Positions 1 to 6,517 of a DNA stretch of 12,140 nt are shown here, one piece after another. A program made the position numbers and the translations under genes. The notes under the pieces were generated by a model. It did not search any database. It had not been told where the DNA came from and was given only the letters and a program-made list of their open reading frames with translations. Every line of letters starts with the position of its first letter. The stretch's first letter is position 1. The DNA is from JBDRNO01 sp043811005 (GTDB taxonomy: Bacteria > Bacteroidota > Bacteroidia > NORP154): assembly GCA_043811005.1 (NCBI GenBank), contig JBDRNO010000100.1:1-12140 (forward strand), in the 5' to 3' direction.

Positions 1-46
1 ATCAATCAGTATCAATAATATATAGCTTTATTAGGATTTGAATATA

Positions 47-255
47 GAATAATGAACATTAGAACAATAGAATAATGAATAAAAACAGAAAATATGATAT
101 TGAAGAGCGTCTTATCAATTTTACCATTTTAATTATGGAAAATGAGTTGATTTCAATTTTCGTTTCTAGCATAAAGAGAGCTGAAAAAAAATAGTGTTCT
201 TATAATAAAAAAATATTCAAAATTTATAATTCGATTGTTCTAATGTTCATTATTC
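47..255. repeat. 22-bp perfect inverted repeat pair flanking a four-helix-bundle gene remnant
   Basis: The left arm is at 47-68 and the right arm at 234-255. They are exact reverse complements over 22 nt; the left arm begins GAATAATGAACATTAG. A partial direct copy of the left arm (ATAGAATAATGAA) follows at about 67-79 and contains the ATG of the enclosed short ORF. The arms enclose 165 nt. This could be the boundary of a small mobile cassette or simply two opposed copies of a dispersed repeat; no transposase is present. The repeat is directly visible, its role is unknown. Confidence 0.7.
75..194 (+). pseudogene. four-helix-bundle (S23 / 23S rRNA intervening-sequence) protein remnant
   Basis: A 39-codon ORF starts MNKNRKYDIEERLINF. 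This closely resembles the usual N-terminus of four-helix-bundle proteins of the 23S rRNA intervening-sequence family (x-YDLEERLIxFAxxII). After about 20 residues the similarity is lost, the rest reads as unrelated Lys/Ser-rich sequence, and a TAG stops it. Family members are usually about 115-125 residues, so two thirds are missing. It lies entirely between the 22-bp inverted repeats at 47-68 and 234-255. The family has no firmly known enzymatic role and is often found at variable sites in Bacteroidota genomes. I take it as a dead fragment; expression as a micropeptide cannot be excluded. Confidence 0.55.
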
Positions 256-301
256 AAAATCTTAAAATAACCATGTTATTTCGTTACTATTCCTAAGACA
301 G

Positions 302-544
302 ATAAGAAACGAATATGGGCCTGGTCATAAAGGAAAAATTTATCAGAATTTATATGAAGAATTCTTAATATCTAAACAAATACCATATAAAAGAGAAGTT
401 AGAATAAACGTGTATTCATCAGAAACAGGAAAAATTGTAGGTACTTATATCCCTGATTTTGTTATTGATGATAAAATAATAGTTGAATTAAAATCATCAA
501 AATACACAACAATTAACATAAAACTGAATAGTCATATAAGATGA
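302..544 (+). pseudogene. GxxExxY family protein remnant (nuclease-fold-like)
   Basis: An open frame without any start codon reads NEYGPGHKGKIYQNLYEEF, then KREVRINVY, then GTYIPDFVIDDKIIVELKSS. This is the recognisable middle of the GxxExxY family (PDDEXK-like fold), including the PDF-x-IDDKIIVELK strand pair. It is damaged in three ways. The N-terminal helix is replaced by unrelated sequence and has no ATG. The signature Glu of G-x-x-E-x-x-Y is Gly here (GHKGKIY). The C-terminus diverges right after ELKSS and stops, losing about 40 residues. Its TGA (542-544) overlaps the ATG of the following acyl-CoA dehydrogenase. It is probably non-functional, although the junction could couple translation of the two frames. 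Confidence 0.6.
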
Positions 545-1665
545 AACCCGAAGAACTGCTTAGAAAAACCATATCCCAATTTGTAGACAATGAACTCATT
601 CCTGCTGCCAGGGAAATAGATGAAAAGGATGAGTTCCCCTGGGAAATGTTTAAAAAGATTGGGGCATTAGGAGCTTATGGTTTAAGATATGCTAAGGAAT
701 ACGGTGGGGCAAATGCAAATACTACAATGTTTTGCATTATGTGCGAAGAAATGGCAAGGGGAAGCATGGCTGTGGCTGCTTTCACTGCTATGCAATGTCT
801 TATGGGCACGGATTTTATCTTCAGATATGGTACCGAAGATCATAAAAAGAGATTATTTGCTCCTGCTATTAAAGGAGAAAAGGTAGTTGCCTTTGCGTTA
901 ACAGAACCGGAGGCAGGTACTGACCTGGCAGGTGTCAGGACCACGGCTCAAAAGGATAAAAATGGGTATGTGATAAATGGCATGAAAACATGGATCACAA
1001 ATGCACCGTATGCCGATTGCTTCACAGTGCTTTGCCAAACTGATAAAACCAAAGGTTTTAAGGGCTTGAACTTTTTCCTGATAGAAAAGGATACACCTGG
1101 TTTTTCTGTGAGCCCTAAGTTCCAAAAACTAGGTACAAAGGGGACAGATATTGCAGAGCTTGCTTTTGATAATTGCCACATACCTCTTGAAAACCGGCTT
1201 GGAGCCGAAGGCAGGGGGCTTGGAAATCTGATGGCTATCCTGGCAGAAATCCGTACAATGACTGCAGCGCTATCTCTCGGACTTGCAAGGGCTGCTTTTG
1301 ATGCATCATTACAATATGCAAAAGAACGGGTTCAATTCGGCAAACCGATTGGAAAATTCCAGGCAATTCAAATGAAGATAGGTACAATGGCTACTGAAAT
1401 TGAGGCGTCAAAACATTTATTATATAATACCACCCGGCTGTTAGACCAGGGGAAACAATGTATGAAAGAGGCATCCATGACAAAATATTTTATCTCTGAA
1501 GTAGCATGCAGGGCTGCGGACGAAGCCACCCGGATATTAGGATCTTACTCATATTCAATGGAGTACCCTGTCCAGCGTTTCTATAGAGATACCAGGTTCC
1601 TTTTATTTGGAGGAGGTACTTCTGAGATCTTGCAGACAATCATTGCAAGGGAAGTTGGATTGTGA
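541..1665 (+). CDS. acyl-CoA dehydrogenase
   Basis: An FAD-dependent acyl-CoA dehydrogenase of 374 aa, near full length, which makes a trans-2,3 double bond in an acyl-CoA and passes electrons to ETF. An N-terminal helical domain (about 1-115) leads to the flavin-binding middle domain with FALTEPEAGTDLAG (118-131) and WITNAPYAD (151-159). The C-terminal helical domain has RVQFGKPIGKFQ (263-274) and RDTRFLLFGGGTSEI. In short- and medium-chain enzymes the last motif is YEGTSEI with the catalytic Glu; here that position is Gly358. Glu236 (LAEIR) lies close to where isovaleryl- and long-chain-type enzymes carry their base, so it may be the replacement. ATG 541 is the only plausible start: the frame is closed by TAG at 529-531. 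The N-terminus is a few residues shorter than usual. Substrate unknown; the mutase and CoA-transferase downstream hint at a branched or dicarboxylic acyl-CoA. Confidence 0.93.
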   Translation: MKPEELLRKTISQFVDNELIPAAREIDEKDEFPWEMFKKIGALGAYGLRYAKEYGGANANTTMFCIMCEEMARGSMAVAAFTAMQCLMGTDFIFRYGTEDHKKRLFAPAIKGEKVVAFALTEPEAGTDLAGVRTTAQKDKNGYVINGMKTWITNAPYADCFTVLCQTDKTKGFKGLNFFLIEKDTPGFSVSPKFQKLGTKGTDIAELAFDNCHIPLENRLGAEGRGLGNLMAILAEIRTMTAALSLGLARAAFDASLQYAKERVQFGKPIGKFQAIQMKIGTMATEIEASKHLLYNTTRLLDQGKQCMKEASMTKYFISEVACRAADEATRILGSYSYSMEYPVQRFYRDTRFLLFGGGTSEILQTIIAREVGL

Positions 1666-1725
1666 GTTTAAAGAAATATTAAAATTCCGGGATTGTTTGG
1701 CGTGATTGATAATTGAGAAAATAAT

Positions 1726-1755
1726 TTTGAATTAACGAATTTCTGTATAATTTTG
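1726..1755 (+). promoter_or_regulatory. predicted Bacteroidota-type promoter for the HicB-like gene
   Basis: TTTG (1726-1729), an 18-nt spacer and TAATTTTG (1748-1755) fit the Bacteroidota consensus TTTG-N~19-TAnnTTTG. Transcription would begin a few bases downstream, about 15-20 nt before the ATG at 1779. The site lies in the 113-nt gap after the acyl-CoA dehydrogenase, so the HicB-like gene is probably transcribed on its own. Confidence 0.6.
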
Positions 1756-1778
1756 TTTAGTATTTATTTTTAACTAAA

Positions 1779-2126
1779 ATGAAAGAAGAAACCTGCCCTA
1801 CTAAAGTAAATCTTGAAGTAGTATTTTTTAAGGAAGGAAAATACATAATTGCATATTCGCCTGCATTAGATTTATCTGCCTACGGTGATGATATTAAAGA
1901 TGCAAAAAAGGAATTTGAATATGCATTAAATAGCTTTCTTGATTATACCACTTCTCATGGTACATTATATAAGGAATTGGTTAAATTAGGGTGGCAGGTA
2001 GTTTTAAAACGCCCTAAACCTATCTATAAAAAACCTCCTAACATCAGGGATCTACTAAAAAAGCGGTTTGGCTCTGGAAAACCTATTGAGAGAGGACAAT
2101 TCCCTATGTCTGTTCCTGCCATTTAG
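1779..2126 (+). CDS. HicB-like antitoxin-family protein, apparently without a HicA partner
   Basis: A 115-residue protein. Residues about 7-55 show the HicB-like fold pattern: a strand (VNLEVVFFKEGKYIIAYSPAL), a turn (DLSAYGD) and an amphipathic helix (IKDAKKEFEYALNSFLDY). The C-terminal half is Lys/Pro-rich (KRPKPIYKKPPNIRDLLKKRF) and ends FPMSVPAI. HicB antitoxins normally neutralise HicA, a small double-stranded-RNA-binding-fold ribonuclease, and repress their own operon. No complete hicA lies on either side; downstream there is only a 13-codon open segment (2157-2198) starting MTSQEYLKI. A predicted promoter lies directly upstream (1726-1755). The family call rests on pattern resemblance; antitoxin activity is not shown. 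Confidence 0.6.
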   Translation: MKEETCPTKVNLEVVFFKEGKYIIAYSPALDLSAYGDDIKDAKKEFEYALNSFLDYTTSHGTLYKELVKLGWQVVLKRPKPIYKKPPNIRDLLKKRFGSGKPIERGQFPMSVPAI

Positions 2127-2197
2127 CTTTTAAGAAGCAATTTAAGGACTTTAGGAATGACCAGTCAAGAGTATCTTAAAATAATTTCTGACTTATA

Positions 2198-3649
2198 ATG
2201 ATGAAAGAAGGGGGGGGAAAAAAAAAAAATAACAGGTTTATCTTTTATTTCTCTCTCATAACATTCTTGCTTTCCTGCTCCCAAACCACCGCCTGTGATT
2301 CCACACTCGTCATAGCCCACAGAGGCGCATCTTCTATTGCACCTGAAAATACATTATCCGCCTTTAGCATGGCAATTGACTTTGGCGCTGATTTCTTTGA
2401 ATGTGATGTCCATCTTTCAGCAGATGACTCGCTAATGATCATACATGACGGAACCGTTGACAGAACCACTGATGGTACCGGCAGCGTAAGCAGCATGACA
2501 TATAACCAGTTGAGGCAACTGGATGCAGGTTATCCGGATAAGTTCGGAAGTCAATTTGCCGGTGAGCAAATCCCTACACTTAATGAGGTCCTTTCTTTAG
2601 CAAAGAATACAATAAAAGTATGTATTGAACTAAAGGATAATAATCTTGAAAACAGGATTATGAATTTAGTGCAGCAATTCAATATGAAAGACGAGGTGGT
2701 AATATTTGCTTTTAACTTGAATCAACTTCAAACCATAAAAAATTTAGATCCAAATATTGCCGTATGTAATTTGGAAGCTTTCCTTACCTCATATTCTATT
2801 GATGATGTTGTTAACATCGGGGGAGAGATTGTAAGCGGGGGAATAATCTTTCCATCACAAGACAACATTAACTATGCTCATCAGAACAATATTGAGATCT
2901 GGCAATGGAAAGTTGAGGATACAGAAGACATGATTGAATTAATGACCATGGGTATTGATGGAATAATCACTGATTACCCACAGGATTTGATAGAATTACA
3001 AGACTCAAAGCCCGGTACCGGTTTAGTTTGCTATATTAATTTGAATGAAGGTGCAGGAGTTACATTAAACGATATTACAGGAAACGGCAATAACGGGTTA
3101 TTATATGACGGTACATGGACATCCGGCCACAGTGGAAGTGCATTAATATTTGACGGAATTGATGATTATGCTGATGTGCCAAATACACCAATGCTGGATA
3201 TTAATAATAATAGTGTAAGCATTTCTGCCTGGGTAAAGCTGGATGAATTACCCAGCGAGACCTCCGGAGACTGTGGACCTATCTATGACTCTGACCAGGA
3301 CGCATATATCTTATATACCAAAAAAAGCACTAATGAATTGGTTTTTAAGGTGAGTACAACCTGGGGATTCAGAAGGCCTGGCATCCCTGAAAGCTCACTC
3401 ATAAAAGGCGAATGGTTACATATTGTTGGAGTATACAACGGCAGCCAGGCGATGATATATCTTAACGGAGTTTTAAAAGACACCCATACAGGATTAATAG
3501 GAAACGTAGATAACGGACAGGTTGCACAGATCGGCCATAACAACCAGGGGGATTACTTTAAGGGACAAATTGACGAGATCAGGATTTATAACAGGGCTTT
3601 GACACAAGACCAAGTGGGTTGCTTATACAATGAAACTCCTATACCATGA
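2198..3649 (+). CDS. glycerophosphodiester phosphodiesterase-LamG lipoprotein, possibly phase-variable
   Basis: A 483-residue predicted lipoprotein. Its Lys-rich n-region, hydrophobic FIFYFSLITFLLS and Cys27 form a lipobox (LLSC), so it should be anchored in an outer cell membrane layer. Residues about 36-270 are a GDPD TIM barrel. His41-Arg42 sit in HRGASSIAPENT, Glu68 and Asp70 in FFECDVHL are metal ligands, and His83 lies in IIHDGT. It should hydrolyse glycerophosphodiesters to glycerol-3-phosphate and an alcohol. Residues about 275-480 form a LamG/concanavalin-like domain (SGSALIFDGIDDYADVP, VSISAWVKL, WLHIVGVYNGSQ, FKGQIDEIRIYNRAL), probably for carbohydrate or surface binding. The usable start codons (2198, 2201) precede a G8A12 tract (2210-2229), and no other Met lies before the lipobox, so slippage would switch the protein off. 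No T9SS sorting domain is evident. Confidence 0.9.
   Translation: MMKEGGGKKKNNRFIFYFSLITFLLSCSQTTACDSTLVIAHRGASSIAPENTLSAFSMAIDFGADFFECDVHLSADDSLMIIHDGTVDRTTDGTGSVSSMTYNQLRQLDAGYPDKFGSQFAGEQIPTLNEVLSLAKNTIKVCIELKDNNLENRIMNLVQQFNMKDEVVIFAFNLNQLQTIKNLDPNIAVCNLEAFLTSYSIDDVVNIGGEIVSGGIIFPSQDNINYAHQNNIEIWQWKVEDTEDMIELMTMGIDGIITDYPQDLIELQDSKPGTGLVCYINLNEGAGVTLNDITGNGNNGLLYDGTWTSGHSGSALIFDGIDDYADVPNTPMLDINNNSVSISAWVKLDELPSETSGDCGPIYDSDQDAYILYTKKSTNELVFKVSTTWGFRRPGIPESSLIKGEWLHIVGVYNGSQAMIYLNGVLKDTHTGLIGNVDNGQVAQIGHNNQGDYFKGQIDEIRIYNRALTQDQVGCLYNETPIP
2210..2229 (+). repeat. G8A12 homopolymer tract just after the start codon
   Basis: Eight G (2210-2217) are followed by twelve A (2218-2229), four to five codons after the ATG of the GDPD-LamG lipoprotein. 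Tracts of this length are typical sites of slipped-strand mispairing. In the present state (20 nt) the signal peptide and enzyme are in frame. A change of one or two bases in either run would frameshift before the lipobox. A sequencing or assembly length error is the alternative explanation. Confidence 0.75.
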
Positions 3650-3655
3650 ACAGTA

Positions 3656-3683
3656 TTGGATGTACTATTTTATTTTAACTTTG
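3656..3683 (+). promoter_or_regulatory. predicted Bacteroidota-type promoter for the mutase small subunit
   Basis: TTG (3656-3658), a 17-nt spacer and TAACTTTG (3676-3683) match the Bacteroidota promoter pattern. The site ends 24 nt before the ATG at 3708. It supports starting the cobalamin-binding subunit at 3708 rather than at the in-frame ATG at 3630, which lies inside the end of the lipoprotein gene. Confidence 0.6.
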
Positions 3684-3707
3684 CAGATTAGGAAAAAATA
3701 TATAAAC

Positions 3708-4091
3708 ATGGAAAAAACAAAAATTCTCCTCAGTAAGCCCGGTCTTGACGGACATGATGTTGGAGTAAAAGTATTGGCACATGCTTTAATAGATGCGGGT
3801 TTTGAAGTCGCTTATACGGGTTTGAGAAAATCTATAGAAGAAATTGTTCAGATGGCTATTGATAAAAAAGTTGATTATATAGGGCTTTCTATCCTGTCAG
3901 GTACGCATTTGATTTTATGTGAACAGATGAACAAAGAGATGAAAAGACACAACCTTTCCATTCCCTGGATCGTTGGCGGGAATATCCCGGACCAGGATGT
4001 TCAGGCAATTATATCTACAGGGGCAGCAGCAGCTTTCCCTACGGGAACATCTATTGAGGAAGTGATTGCTTATTTTAAAAACACCGATTAG
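3708..4091 (+). CDS. acyl-CoA mutase small subunit, cobalamin-binding
   Basis: A 127-residue cobalamin-binding subunit of a methylmalonyl-CoA-mutase-type enzyme. KILLSKPGLDGHDVGVKV carries the Asp-x-His-x-x-Gly motif (Asp14, His16, Gly19); His16 should be the lower axial ligand to cobalt. GLSILSGTH and GGNIPDQD are the two further B12-tail binding loops, and PTGTSIEEVI ends the Rossmann-like domain. The chosen start gives the usual MEKTKILLSKPG beginning; the upstream ATG at 3630 would add 26 unlike residues and overlap the preceding gene. It must pair with the 533-residue catalytic subunit encoded 377 nt downstream, the split organisation seen in archaeal MCM and 2-hydroxyisobutyryl-CoA mutase. 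Its last codons and stop (ACACCGATTAG) lie inside a repeat also found after the large-subunit gene. Confidence 0.93.
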   Translation: MEKTKILLSKPGLDGHDVGVKVLAHALIDAGFEVAYTGLRKSIEEIVQMAIDKKVDYIGLSILSGTHLILCEQMNKEMKRHNLSIPWIVGGNIPDQDVQAIISTGAAAAFPTGTSIEEVIAYFKNTD

Positions 4092-4121
4092 ATGAGAACA
4101 AAACTTTGTAAATTAATTAAA
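4081..4121 (+). repeat. 41-nt direct repeat, copy 1, overlapping the small-subunit stop
   Basis: This copy starts ACACCGATTAGATGAG and continues through ACTTTGTAAATT. It matches 6080-6120, just after the mutase large subunit, at 37 of 41 positions. A shorter relative (about 28 nt) covers the truB stop at 9475-9502. The copy supplies the last codons and TAG stop of the small subunit. The ACTTTG core resembles the -7 element TAnnTTTG (intact as TAACTTTG in copy 2). Confidence 0.75.
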
Positions 4122-4125
4122 AAAA

Positions 4126-4220
4126 TGCCACAAAAACACCAAAACACAAAATCCCACAAAAAAATTAAACCAATTGTAAAATAAATTAGTGGGATTTAGT
4201 GCTTTTGTGCTTTGGTGGCA
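4126..4220. repeat. long imperfect hairpin repeat in the mutase intergenic region
   Basis: Two 32-nt arms, 4126-4157 and 4189-4220, are reverse complements at 27 of 32 positions, separated by 31 nt. The outer ends pair TGCCAC with GTGGCA and the inner ends ATCCCAC with GTGGGAT. A-rich runs flank both sides. It shares AAATCCCACAAAA and GTGCTTTTGTG with a related element after ispD. It could act as a transcription attenuator or a protective 3' hairpin for the small-subunit mRNA; its dispersed nature suggests a repeat family first. Confidence 0.75.
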
Positions 4221-4221
4221 A

Positions 4222-4468
4222 AAAAAAAATTGAAATGGAGCGAAGCGGAATTCACGAACACCTTTGAAAACAAACAATATAGTGAGTAAATTCCATTATA
4301 AATTACTGTCTTACCTAAAAGCATCTAAAGTTAAAACTGGATTATTAATAAATTTTGGAAACAAAGACTGCGAAATCAAACGTTTATCAATGTAATCAGT
4401 GTAATCTTTTAAAATCAACATAATCGGTGTAATCAATTATAAATCGGTGTAATCTGTGTTAAAAAAAA
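4222..4468. repeat. intergenic region with AATCNGTGT repeats before the mutase large subunit
   Basis: No gene is evident here. At 4386-4460 the word ATC-(A/G)-GTGTAATC and variants recur: ATCAATGTAATCAGTGTAATC-like, CATAATCGGTGTAATCA and ATCGGTGTAATCTGTGTT. The last ends nine bases of A/T before the ATG at 4469. A reverse-complement copy (ACACTGATTACACCGATTA) lies right after the large-subunit stop at 6071-6089, so the gene is bracketed by opposed copies. I see no TAnnTTTG promoter close to the ATG. Confidence 0.65.
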
Positions 4469-6070
4469 ATGAAATCAAAAGAACCCAATAAAGTCTTCCT
4501 TGAATCAGGTATTGAGGTAAATCCTCTTTACACTAATAAAGATATTGAGCAAACCGGAAACCTTAATGATATCGGAAAGCCGGGGGAATATCCTTTTACA
4601 AGGGGAATTCATTCATTGATGTACCGCAAACGCCCTTTTACTATTCGTCAATATGCCGGATTTGGCACACCCGAAGAAACGCATAAACGGTTTCTGTACC
4701 TGATAAAAAACGGGCAAACAGGTCTGAATGTCGCCTTTGACCTGGTAACTCAAACCGGGCTTGACTCTGACGATCCGCGTGCGTTGGGTGAAGTGGGGCG
4801 CGTTGGAATGTCTGTTGATACTTTGGCGGATTTTGAGGAGGTATTTGAAGGTATTGACCTGAATGAGATCACTGTCTCTCTGACTATTAACGGCTCGGCA
4901 ATCGTCTTGATGGCTATGTATTTTGTAATGGCTGAAAAATGGGGTTATGACATTAAAAATTTGAGGGGAACGGCACAAAACGATATCCTGAAAGAATTTA
5001 TCGGCAGGGGCACCTGGATCTTCCCGGTTGATTCATCAGTGAAATTAGTTGTTGATACTATTGAATATTGTGCTAATAATGTTCCTAAATACAGTCCTGT
5101 TAGCGTATGTGGATACCATATCCGTGAATCAGGCGCTAATCCCATTCAGGAGATGGCTTACGCTTTTTGTATCGCAAAAGCTTATGCTGATGAAGCTCTG
5201 AAACGCGGTTTAATTATTGATGACTTCGCTTCACGTCTTTCCTTCAATTTTGATATTTACGGAAATATGTTTGAGCAAATAGCGAAATTCAGGGGGGCAA
5301 GGCGGCTGTGGGCAAAGATCATTAAAGAAGAGTACAATGCCCAAGATGAAAAATCCTGCTGGCTAAGAATGATAGCAGGAGGAGGTGGCGGTGGTCTGAC
5401 CAAAGAGCAACCGGAAAATAATATCATAAGAAGCGCCTATTATGCACTCATCAGCGCCTTATCAGGCACGCAAACAATGGCGCTTTGTTCTTATGATGAA
5501 GCATATACGATCCCAACCGAAAAAGCTGCTGAGATATCGCTGCGTACCATGCAGATACTTATTCACGAGATGGGAATTTGCGATACCGTTGACCCCCTGG
5601 GAGGATCATATTATATTGAAACCCTTACAAACCAAATGGAAAAGGCAATTAAAAAGCAAATGGCAGAAGTGGATGCACAGGGCGGAATTATTAATGCAGT
5701 TGCAACAGGTAAAATACAAGAGACTATCTCAAAACAGGCATATCAAAGAGAAAAAGCGATACAGGAAGGCAAAACACTTAAGGTTGGTGTCAATTGTTTT
5801 AAAAAAGGAAAAGAGGAAAGAACTATTGAACTTCACTCTTATAATGAAGAAAATGCACGAAAACAAATTGCAAAGTTGAATAAAATAAAAAAAGAACGTG
5901 ATTCTCAACTGGTTGTTAAATGTCTTGAAAAGATCAAAAAAGACGCATTAAAAAATAAAAACCTTATGCCACCGGTTATCGAAGCGGTAAAAGCGTATGC
6001 CACTGTTGGTGAAATAACACAGTCATTGAAAGACGTATATGGCGAATATGAGGAACCAATCTACTTTTAA
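4469..6070 (+). CDS. acyl-CoA mutase large (catalytic) subunit, methylmalonyl-CoA mutase family
   Basis: A 533-residue TIM-barrel catalytic subunit that, with the separate B12 subunit, rearranges the carbon skeleton of an acyl-CoA by a radical mechanism. RKRPFTIRQYAGF keeps the counterparts of Propionibacterium MCM Arg82, Thr85, Arg87 and Tyr89. AQNDILKEFIGR keeps Gln197 and Arg207, the carboxylate-binding Arg, and GYHIRESGAN keeps His244. These point to a 2-carboxy-acyl-CoA rather than isobutyryl- or hydroxyisobutyryl-CoA. Yet the loop that in MCM reads HxQTSGWSLT (His328, Gln330) is here IAGGGGGGLT, and FDLPT...GYDSD is FDLVTQTGLDSD. The rest (EQPENNIIRSAYYAL, SGTQTMALCSYDEAYTIPTE, TVDPLGGSYYIE, YATVGEIT) is well kept. 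Length fits a split large subunit. True methylmalonyl-CoA activity is possible, but a different substrate is as likely. Confidence 0.92.
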   Translation: MKSKEPNKVFLESGIEVNPLYTNKDIEQTGNLNDIGKPGEYPFTRGIHSLMYRKRPFTIRQYAGFGTPEETHKRFLYLIKNGQTGLNVAFDLVTQTGLDSDDPRALGEVGRVGMSVDTLADFEEVFEGIDLNEITVSLTINGSAIVLMAMYFVMAEKWGYDIKNLRGTAQNDILKEFIGRGTWIFPVDSSVKLVVDTIEYCANNVPKYSPVSVCGYHIRESGANPIQEMAYAFCIAKAYADEALKRGLIIDDFASRLSFNFDIYGNMFEQIAKFRGARRLWAKIIKEEYNAQDEKSCWLRMIAGGGGGGLTKEQPENNIIRSAYYALISALSGTQTMALCSYDEAYTIPTEKAAEISLRTMQILIHEMGICDTVDPLGGSYYIETLTNQMEKAIKKQMAEVDAQGGIINAVATGKIQETISKQAYQREKAIQEGKTLKVGVNCFKKGKEERTIELHSYNEENARKQIAKLNKIKKERDSQLVVKCLEKIKKDALKNKNLMPPVIEAVKAYATVGEITQSLKDVYGEYEEPIYF

Positions 6071-6517
6071 ACACTGATTACACCGATTAGATAAGAATAT
6101 AACTTTGTAAATTTATTAAATAAGAAATTATATATAATTAAGTTAAGTATAAATAAAATAATGTTACTGGGTACTGGTTGCTGATTTTTAATCATTAGTG
6201 TTTGATTGTTCAATTGTTCGATTGTTCAATTGTTGATATTACCGATCAAAAGTCATTTATCAGTTATTGTCATTATGAATTGTCATCTGACAACTGCCGA
6301 TTGCAAATTGCCGACTGAAGACTGCCTACTGATTTCTCGGTCATTAGTCATTGTCAATTGTCTACTGGGTGCTGGATGGCATGTACTGGTTACGGAGTCT
6401 GAGTATAAAACCAACAACCCGTTCGGCTGAGCTCACGCCGAAGCCAGAACCAAGGACCCAGAGCCCAGAAACTGATTATTAAATCCACCAGCTAGCGGAT
6501 GAAATTGTAAACGTCTT
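6071..6517. repeat. 447-nt repeat-filled spacer: inverted copies, heptamer and octamer arrays
   Basis: No credible gene. It opens with an inverted TAATCGGTGT copy (6071-6089) that merges into the 41-nt direct repeat (6080-6120, with TAACTTTG at 6100-6107). A TACTGGG/TACTGGT/TGCTGAT run follows at 6165-6185. Four 8-mers ATTGTT(C/G)(A/G) lie at 6205-6236 and six degenerate 7-mers (ACTGCCG, ATTGCAA, ATTGCCG, ACTGAAG, ACTGCCT, ACTGATT) at 6293-6334. More 7-mers (GTCATTA, GTCATTG, TCAATTG, TCTACTG) run from 6340 to about 6388. A TTCGGC/GCCGAA hairpin lies at 6422-6442 and a near-palindrome ATCCACC/GCGGAT at 6483-6500. The ORF at 6206-6430 is only the translation of these repeats. Confidence 0.8.
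6422..6442. repeat. GC-rich hairpin with TGAGCTCA loop
   Basis: TTCGGC (6422-6427) pairs perfectly with GCCGAA (6437-6442). The loop contains the palindrome TGAGCTCA (6428-6435). It is strikingly GC-rich against its surroundings. No T-run follows, so it does not look like an intrinsic terminator; a REP-like dispersed element is likelier. Confidence 0.6.

Noticed and set aside
3630..3707. N-terminal 26-residue extension of the mutase small subunit
   Set aside because: Overlaps the end of the lipoprotein gene, has no family similarity, and a promoter motif at 3656-3683 lies inside it; start at 3708 fits the family.
4126..4185. Possible 19-residue peptide (ATG at 4125) after the promoter-like repeat
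   Set aside because: It is the translation of the hairpin arm; composition reflects CACAAAA repeats.
5442..5879. 145-codon + strand ORF within the mutase large subunit
   Set aside because: Out-of-frame shadow of a well-conserved catalytic subunit; Lys/Arg-rich because of A-rich codons.
6206..6430. 74-codon ORF in the spacer before the CoA-transferase
   Set aside because: Its residues (TADCKLPTEDCLLIS and similar) are just the translation of the heptamer and octamer repeats; no family resemblance and no initiation signal.
4092..6517. Repeat-rich spacers as CRISPR arrays
   Set aside because: Words are 7-21 nt, degenerate and without unique spacers of regular length; no cas genes.
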